A DNA stretch of 64,000 nt from an uncultured Eubacteriales bacterium. Lineage in GTDB: Bacteria > Bacillota > Clostridia > Oscillospirales > Acutalibacteraceae. The position numbers and the translations under genes were made by a program. The DNA lies in the NCBI GenBank assembly GCA_934457095.1, contig CAKSHJ010000001.1:62001-126000 (forward strand), written 5' to 3'. Below are positions 59,932-64,000 of this stretch, one piece after another. Each line of letters opens with the position of its first letter. The first letter of the stretch is position 1. Below the pieces are notes generated by a model that worked only from the letters and a program-made list of their open reading frames with translations, ran no database searches and was not told the origin of the DNA.

Positions 59932-60756
59932 TTATAAAATTACCGGGAACAATTGTATAAACAAATAAAGAAACGGCCCCACAATGACTACACTGTCAAA
60001 ACGGTCCATCATACCGCCGTGTCCGGGAATCAAATTGCCAAAATCCTTTACGTCATAGCTGCGCTTAATAATAGAAAAGCTTAAATCGCCCACAATAGAC
60101 AAAATCGCCGTAGCCCCACCTATCACAGCAAGAGAAAGATAAGAAACCGTAAGTGTATTGCCGTAAAACACCAAGTTGTATAAAGAACCCAACAGCATAA
60201 TCAAACCAATATTAATTGCAAAACCACCCACAGCACCCTCCACAGTTTTTTTAGGGCTGATATTCGGGCACAACTTATGCCTGCCGGCAAAGCTGCCCAC
60301 AAAATATGCGCCGGCATCGGCAATCCAAGCAGCCAGCAAGGCCATAACCACATACAGCATACAATGCTGCGGACTTAAATATCGCAGCAACGCAATGGTA
60401 TTCAGCGCAGAGGTCACCAGCAATGTAATACCGTATATTACGCAAATATCTTTAAAATGCACTCTTTGGTAATGGTAAATGGTAGCACACAAAATACAAA
60501 CCGTGTATAAAAAGTAGCAAACTGCCGACCAATACAATCGATTTGGCAGAAGCGGCACTGCAAATGCAAACGCCATACACGGCAGTAAAAAAGCAAAATT
60601 TTTACGCAATCCCACCGCCGAAACCACCTCAAACACAGCCGTTCCGGTAATCATTGCAATGATGATATTCAAAGAATAGGGAAAAATAAAATGAAAGCCA
60701 ATCATAGCCGCCATAATACCCATGACCAAAAACCCGGAAAGTATCCGTTTTATCAT
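59932..60756 (-). CDS. cdsA: Phosphatidate cytidylyltransferase
   Basis: 274 residues from ATG 60756 (GGAGGC at good spacing), one base after the uppS stop. About 8 membrane helices and the signature GDLSFSIIKRSYDVKDFGNLIPGHGGMMDRFDS (in parts). Makes CDP-diacylglycerol. Codons farther upstream lie inside uppS. Confidence 0.96.
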   Translation of the reverse strand: MIKRILSGFLVMGIMAAMIGFHFIFPYSLNIIIAMITGTAVFEVVSAVGLRKNFAFLLPCMAFAFAVPLLPNRLYWSAVCYFLYTVCILCATIYHYQRVHFKDICVIYGITLLVTSALNTIALLRYLSPQHCMLYVVMALLAAWIADAGAYFVGSFAGRHKLCPNISPKKTVEGAVGGFAINIGLIMLLGSLYNLVFYGNTLTVSYLSLAVIGGATAILSIVGDLSFSIIKRSYDVKDFGNLIPGHGGMMDRFDSVVIVGPFLYLFIQLFPVIL

Positions 60757-60757
60757 G

Positions 60758-61489
60758 TCAGACGCCTCCAAATCTTCTATTGCGCTTTGCATATTCGTCC
60801 AAGCAATGCTCCAAATCCTCGGTGGTAAAATCCGGCCACAGCACATCCATAAAAATCAGCTCGGAATACGCCGATTGCCATAGTAAAAAATTCGAAAGCC
60901 GATATTCCCCGCTGGGACGAATCACCAAATCCGGGTCGGGCTGTCCATAGGTATACATGTTGTCAGAGAGCGTTTGCTCGGTAATTTCCTGCACCGAACA
61001 CGTGCCGTTTTGTACCTGCTGGGCCAAAATTTGCGCCGCCCGTGTAATTTCTGCCCGACTGCCGTAATTCATTGCAAGATTCAGCACCATACCCGTGCGA
61101 CTTTTGCCTGTTTCGATCGTCTGCGCAATTAACTCCTGTAAATCCGACGGAAAAGGCGAGGTATCTCCCAAAAAGCGAATTTTAATGTCATCGTTGAGCA
61201 AATCCTCTAAAGCATCCTTTAGATACTGCTTAAACAAACCCATTAAAGCGCCCACTTCTTCACTTGGCCGCTTCCAATTTTCTGTAGAAAACGCATAAAC
61301 CGTTAGGTATTCAATGCCGATTTTACTGCAATAACGCACAATGGTTTTGAATTTAGCCGCCCCTGCTCTATGCCCCATAGAACGCGGTAGCAAACGCTTT
61401 TTTGCCCAACGCCCGTTGCCATCCATAATAATCGCCAAGTGTCTTGGCAAAACACGCTCTTCTCTGCTTTGCGAAGCTTTCATGGTCAT
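60758..61489 (-). CDS. uppS: Undecaprenyl pyrophosphate synthase
   Basis: 243 residues. HLAIIMDGNGRWAKKR (catalytic Asp), GHRAGAAKFKTIVRYC, LTVYAFSTENWKRP and the C-terminal RPSGEYRLSNFLLWQSAYSELIFMDVLWPDF (in parts). Makes the lipid carrier for wall synthesis from IPP units. Start at 61489 or the in-frame ATG two codons later. Confidence 0.98.
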   Translation of the reverse strand: MTMKASQSREERVLPRHLAIIMDGNGRWAKKRLLPRSMGHRAGAAKFKTIVRYCSKIGIEYLTVYAFSTENWKRPSEEVGALMGLFKQYLKDALEDLLNDDIKIRFLGDTSPFPSDLQELIAQTIETGKSRTGMVLNLAMNYGSRAEITRAAQILAQQVQNGTCSVQEITEQTLSDNMYTYGQPDPDLVIRPSGEYRLSNFLLWQSAYSELIFMDVLWPDFTTEDLEHCLDEYAKRNRRFGGV

Positions 61490-61510
61490 TCCCGCCTACC
61501 GTACAAAAAT

Positions 61511-62065
61511 TTATAGCTCCAAAATTTCTTTCTCTTTTTTGGCGTGCATCATGTCCGCCTGTTTGCAATATTGGTCGGTTAAATCCTGCACCTGTTTTTC
61601 TCCGCTTTTCAGGTCGTCCTCGGTAATCACGCTGTCCTTTTTCATGTTTTTTAATTTTTCCAGCGCATCTCTTCGAATAGAACGAATGGCAACCTTACCG
61701 TTTTCGCACATTTTGCCAATATCCTTTGCAATTTCACGACGTCTTTCCTCGGTCAATTGCGGAAAGGTCAAACGAATCACCTTACCGTCATTTTGCGGAT
61801 TAATCCCTAAATCGGCAAGCTGCAACGCCTTTTCAATCGCCTCCAAAGAGGAAACATCCCACGGCTGTATCACCAGCACACGAGCCTCCGAAACAGAAAC
61901 CGCCGCCAGCTGGTTAATGGCGGTAGGCGCACCGTAATAATCCACAGTCACCTTATCTAAAACGGCAGGATTGGCTCTGCCGGCGCGTACAGCGGCAAAT
62001 TCATCTCCCAACACAGCTACGGATTTTTGCATTTTTTCTTCGGCTTGTTTTAAAATTTCTTTCAT
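61511..62065 (-). CDS. frr: Ribosome recycling factor
   Basis: 184 residues from ATG 62065 (GAGAGGGA upstream). GDEFAAVRAGRANPAVLDKVTVDYYG, INQLAAVSVSEARVLVIQPWD and GKVIRLTFPQLTEERRREIAKDI (in parts). Splits post-termination ribosomes with EF-G. Confidence 0.98.
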   Translation of the reverse strand: MKEILKQAEEKMQKSVAVLGDEFAAVRAGRANPAVLDKVTVDYYGAPTAINQLAAVSVSEARVLVIQPWDVSSLEAIEKALQLADLGINPQNDGKVIRLTFPQLTEERRREIAKDIGKMCENGKVAIRSIRRDALEKLKNMKKDSVITEDDLKSGEKQVQDLTDQYCKQADMMHAKKEKEILEL

Positions 62066-62104
62066 AAATCGCAATCCCTCTCATGAAATATTATATGGTA
62101 AATT

Positions 62105-62809
62105 TTATTCTACTAAAGTACCTACAGATTCTCCGCAAACGGCTCTCACAATATTCTCCGGCTTACCTATGCTAAATACTAACAACGCAATATTGTTATC
62201 TCTGCAAAGCGAGGCCGCCGTGCTGTCCATAACCTTTAAGTCTCGGCTCAACACGTCCATGAACGAAAGCTTTTCATATTTTACGGCATTAGGGTTTGTC
62301 TTAGGGTCACTGTCATAAACACCGTCCACCATAGTCGCCTTTAAAATTACATCCGCATCAATTTCGGCAGCACGCAAGGCAGCGGCGGTATCCGTTGAAA
62401 AAAACGGGTTGCCTGTACCGCAGCCAAATACCACTACTCTGCCCTTTTCCAGATGACGCACCGCCTTGTTACGAATATACGGTTCCGCCACCTCATGCAT
62501 GGCAATAGCCGTTTGTACCCGCACTGAAAGCCCTAATTGTTCCAGCACATCCGCAACGCCTAAAGCGTTAATCACCGTTGCCAGCATACCCATATGGTCG
62601 GCTCTTGTCCTGTCCATATTCCCGCTGCTGCGGCCTCTCCAAAAATTGCCGCCGCCCACTACAACAGCTACTTCTACGCCCATATCCACGCATTCCTTGA
62701 CCGGACGGCAAAAGCGCATCACCGTATCAAAGTCAATTCCGTGAGATTGCTGACCTGATAGGGATTCTCCACTTAATTTTAAAAGCACTCTTTTATATTT
62801 AGGCTGCAA
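62105..62809 (-). CDS. pyrH: UMP kinase
   Basis: 234 residues from TTG 62809 (GGGGTG 5 bases before; TTG 62830 is possible). [60 protein letters not shown] and [17 protein letters not shown]. rpsB and tsf, normally just upstream, are missing; a WYL regulator is there instead. Confidence 0.97.
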   Translation of the reverse strand: MQPKYKRVLLKLSGESLSGQQSHGIDFDTVMRFCRPVKECVDMGVEVAVVVGGGNFWRGRSSGNMDRTRADHMGMLATVINALGVADVLEQLGLSVRVQTAIAMHEVAEPYIRNKAVRHLEKGRVVVFGCGTGNPFFSTDTAAALRAAEIDADVILKATMVDGVYDSDPKTNPNAVKYEKLSFMDVLSRDLKVMDSTAASLCRDNNIALLVFSIGKPENIVRAVCGESVGTLVE

Positions 62810-62847
62810 AAAAACACCCCATCTTTCCAAATGTATTCTACCAGTAT

Positions 62848-62876
62848 ATTTTACAATAAGCGCACGCCATTGTAAA
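62848..62876 (-). promoter_or_regulatory. Sigma-A promoter of pyrH
   Basis: TTTACA (62871-62876), 17 bp, TAAAAT (62848-62853) on the minus strand. Confidence 0.65.
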
Positions 62877-62928
62877 GCGAAACTACGCTTTTCTGCATAA
62901 GAACATTGGAAAAGACAGGGAAACCCCG

Positions 62929-63936
62929 CTATTTACAATAGTTTTTTAAAATATCCTGCAAGGTGTTCTGCACATTTTGTACCAGACTCTGAGGCTCAAC
63001 CACCATAACCTGCGTGCCAAAACCCAAAAGCCATCCAATAAACGGCGGGCTGACCGCTACCTTCAATTTTACATAAATATGTTCGTCGTCACACGGGGAA
63101 ACCGAAAGCGCACTGCCGAATTTATCAATCACCACACCAATTAAATCGTTGTGCAGTTTTAAGGTCACCTTCTCCTCCTGCCCGCCGTACATGCCGAACA
63201 TTCTCTGCGCATACACCGCCAAATCAAACTGCTCAAAGCAAGTCTTACCCTCTCTGTTTTCCTCCAGCACCTGCATAGCACTCATTTTATCCACACGGTA
63301 ATGCTTAATTTTCCCGCTTTCTCCGTCAAAAGCCACCATATAATAATTTTCATCGTCCCAAGTCAGCGCCCAAGGACTCACCTTATATGCCTGCCCGTTT
63401 TTACGAAATTGCCGACGTACCTTTTCCGGCTGTGCAAAATCCACCACCCACTCAAAATATCGAAAAGAAATTTGCTTGCCCTGCGCTATGGCGCTGTGAA
63501 TATAATCCACATTATAATAAATACTCTCATTCATGGTTTTAATTCGGTTTGCCATGTACACCTGTCGCTGTAAACCGCTTGCCTCATACACACTGGTCAG
63601 CTGACTGATTTTCCGTATCAGCTCGGTAGACTTTTTATGCGTAATAAATTTGGAGGACTGCACAGCGTCCACCAGCAATTTCAACTCCGGTAGCTCAAAG
63701 TTACGCCCGGCAACATAATAACCGCAGGTTCTCTGATTAGTTTTCTCAATATCAATGCCGAACAAGCGCAAGTTTTCAATATCATTATAAAGGCTCTTCC
63801 GCTCTGCCGAAATATTGTACCCATCCAATTTTGCAAGAATCTGCTGCATGGTAAGCGGATGCAGTTCATCGGTTTCCTCTAACAAAATTTTCATTAGGTA
63901 TAGTATTTTTACCTTTTGCTTTGCATTGCCCGCCAT
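62929..63936 (-). CDS. WYL-domain transcriptional regulator
   Basis: 335 residues. N-terminal winged helix ([37 protein letters not shown], in parts), then a WYL domain (about 140-240; [44 protein letters not shown], in parts) and the WCX-type C-terminal extension. Such regulators sense nucleic acids or other ligands and control repair, defence or metabolism. ATG 63936 follows GAGGAGGC. It is upstream of pyrH but separated by the pyrH promoter, so may be independent. Confidence 0.9.
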   Translation of the reverse strand: MAGNAKQKVKILYLMKILLEETDELHPLTMQQILAKLDGYNISAERKSLYNDIENLRLFGIDIEKTNQRTCGYYVAGRNFELPELKLLVDAVQSSKFITHKKSTELIRKISQLTSVYEASGLQRQVYMANRIKTMNESIYYNVDYIHSAIAQGKQISFRYFEWVVDFAQPEKVRRQFRKNGQAYKVSPWALTWDDENYYMVAFDGESGKIKHYRVDKMSAMQVLEENREGKTCFEQFDLAVYAQRMFGMYGGQEEKVTLKLHNDLIGVVIDKFGSALSVSPCDDEHIYVKLKVAVSPPFIGWLLGFGTQVMVVEPQSLVQNVQNTLQDILKNYCK

Positions 63937-64000
63937 TAAAAAGCCTCCTCACCAAATATTTCACTTATCATATTACCCTATATTGGCAAAAATTTTATCC

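Overview
The window looks like a chromosomal segment of an anaerobic, endospore-forming Firmicute of the class Clostridia, probably a Ruminococcaceae/Oscillospiraceae-type gut lineage. The evidence is: a complete gerA-type germinant-receptor operon, yunB, a DUF421/DUF4363 pair, an IspH-ribosomal S1 fusion, PolC-type DNA polymerase, CIRCE-controlled groESL, a split purH with a PurO-type IMP cyclohydrolase, and the C-terminus of a 2-hydroxyacyl-CoA dehydratase activator. TTG starts behind strong Shine-Dalgarno sequences are common. No tRNA, rRNA, CRISPR, transposase, integrase or phage gene was seen.

Layout. 0-6 kb (mostly + strand): dehydratase-activator end, DUF3048 lipoprotein, polysaccharide flippase, methyltransferase (-), TetR regulator, Cys-rich protein with a sigma-K-like promoter. 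6-15.9 kb: pcrA, gerAC-AB-AA (-), divergent DUF421-DUF4363 (+), coaBC (-), an ECF S component (probably pantothenate) and a small conserved protein. 16-27 kb: GNAT protein, purine operon purE-M-N-O-H-D, groES-groEL, a small zinc ribbon, a divergent MerR/MATE pair, nrdR. 27-36.4 kb: ligA, yunB, and the series rpiR - HI0933-type flavoprotein - cmk - plsC - plsC - ispH/rpsA. 36.5-45.7 kb: membrane protein, J-domain/TPR protein, DUF5685, uvrB-uvrA, radC, a pseudouridine synthase (+). 45.7-52 kb: hisZ-G-D-C-B-A-I-E, without hisH and hisF. 52-64 kb: pyrH-frr-uppS-cdsA-dxr-rseP-ispG-polC preceded by a WYL regulator.

Three perfect 16-bp parS sites (TGTTTCACGTGAAACA) lie at 353, 15920 and 36501. In Firmicutes these are Spo0J/ParB nucleation sites and usually sit near the origin of replication. 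The + strand also alternates between T/G-rich blocks (about 0.4-6, 16-27 and 36.5-46 kb) and A/C-rich blocks (6-16 and 27.4-36.4 kb), whichever way the genes point. Two of the three parS sites sit exactly where an A/C-rich block ends and a T/G-rich block begins. This is the most unusual large-scale feature and suggests inversions near the origin, possibly with parS-proximal breakpoints.

Functional themes are isoprenoid precursor synthesis (dxr, ispG, ispH, uppS in three places), membrane lipid synthesis (cdsA, two plsC paralogues), DNA repair and replication (pcrA, ligA, uvrAB, radC, polC), purine and histidine synthesis, CoA synthesis and sporulation/germination. Promoter-like sequences for sigma-K (Cys-rich protein), sigma-F (gerA operon) and sigma-G (DUF421 gene) fit the expected sporulation compartments. 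All functional calls come from reading the sequence; no database search was run.
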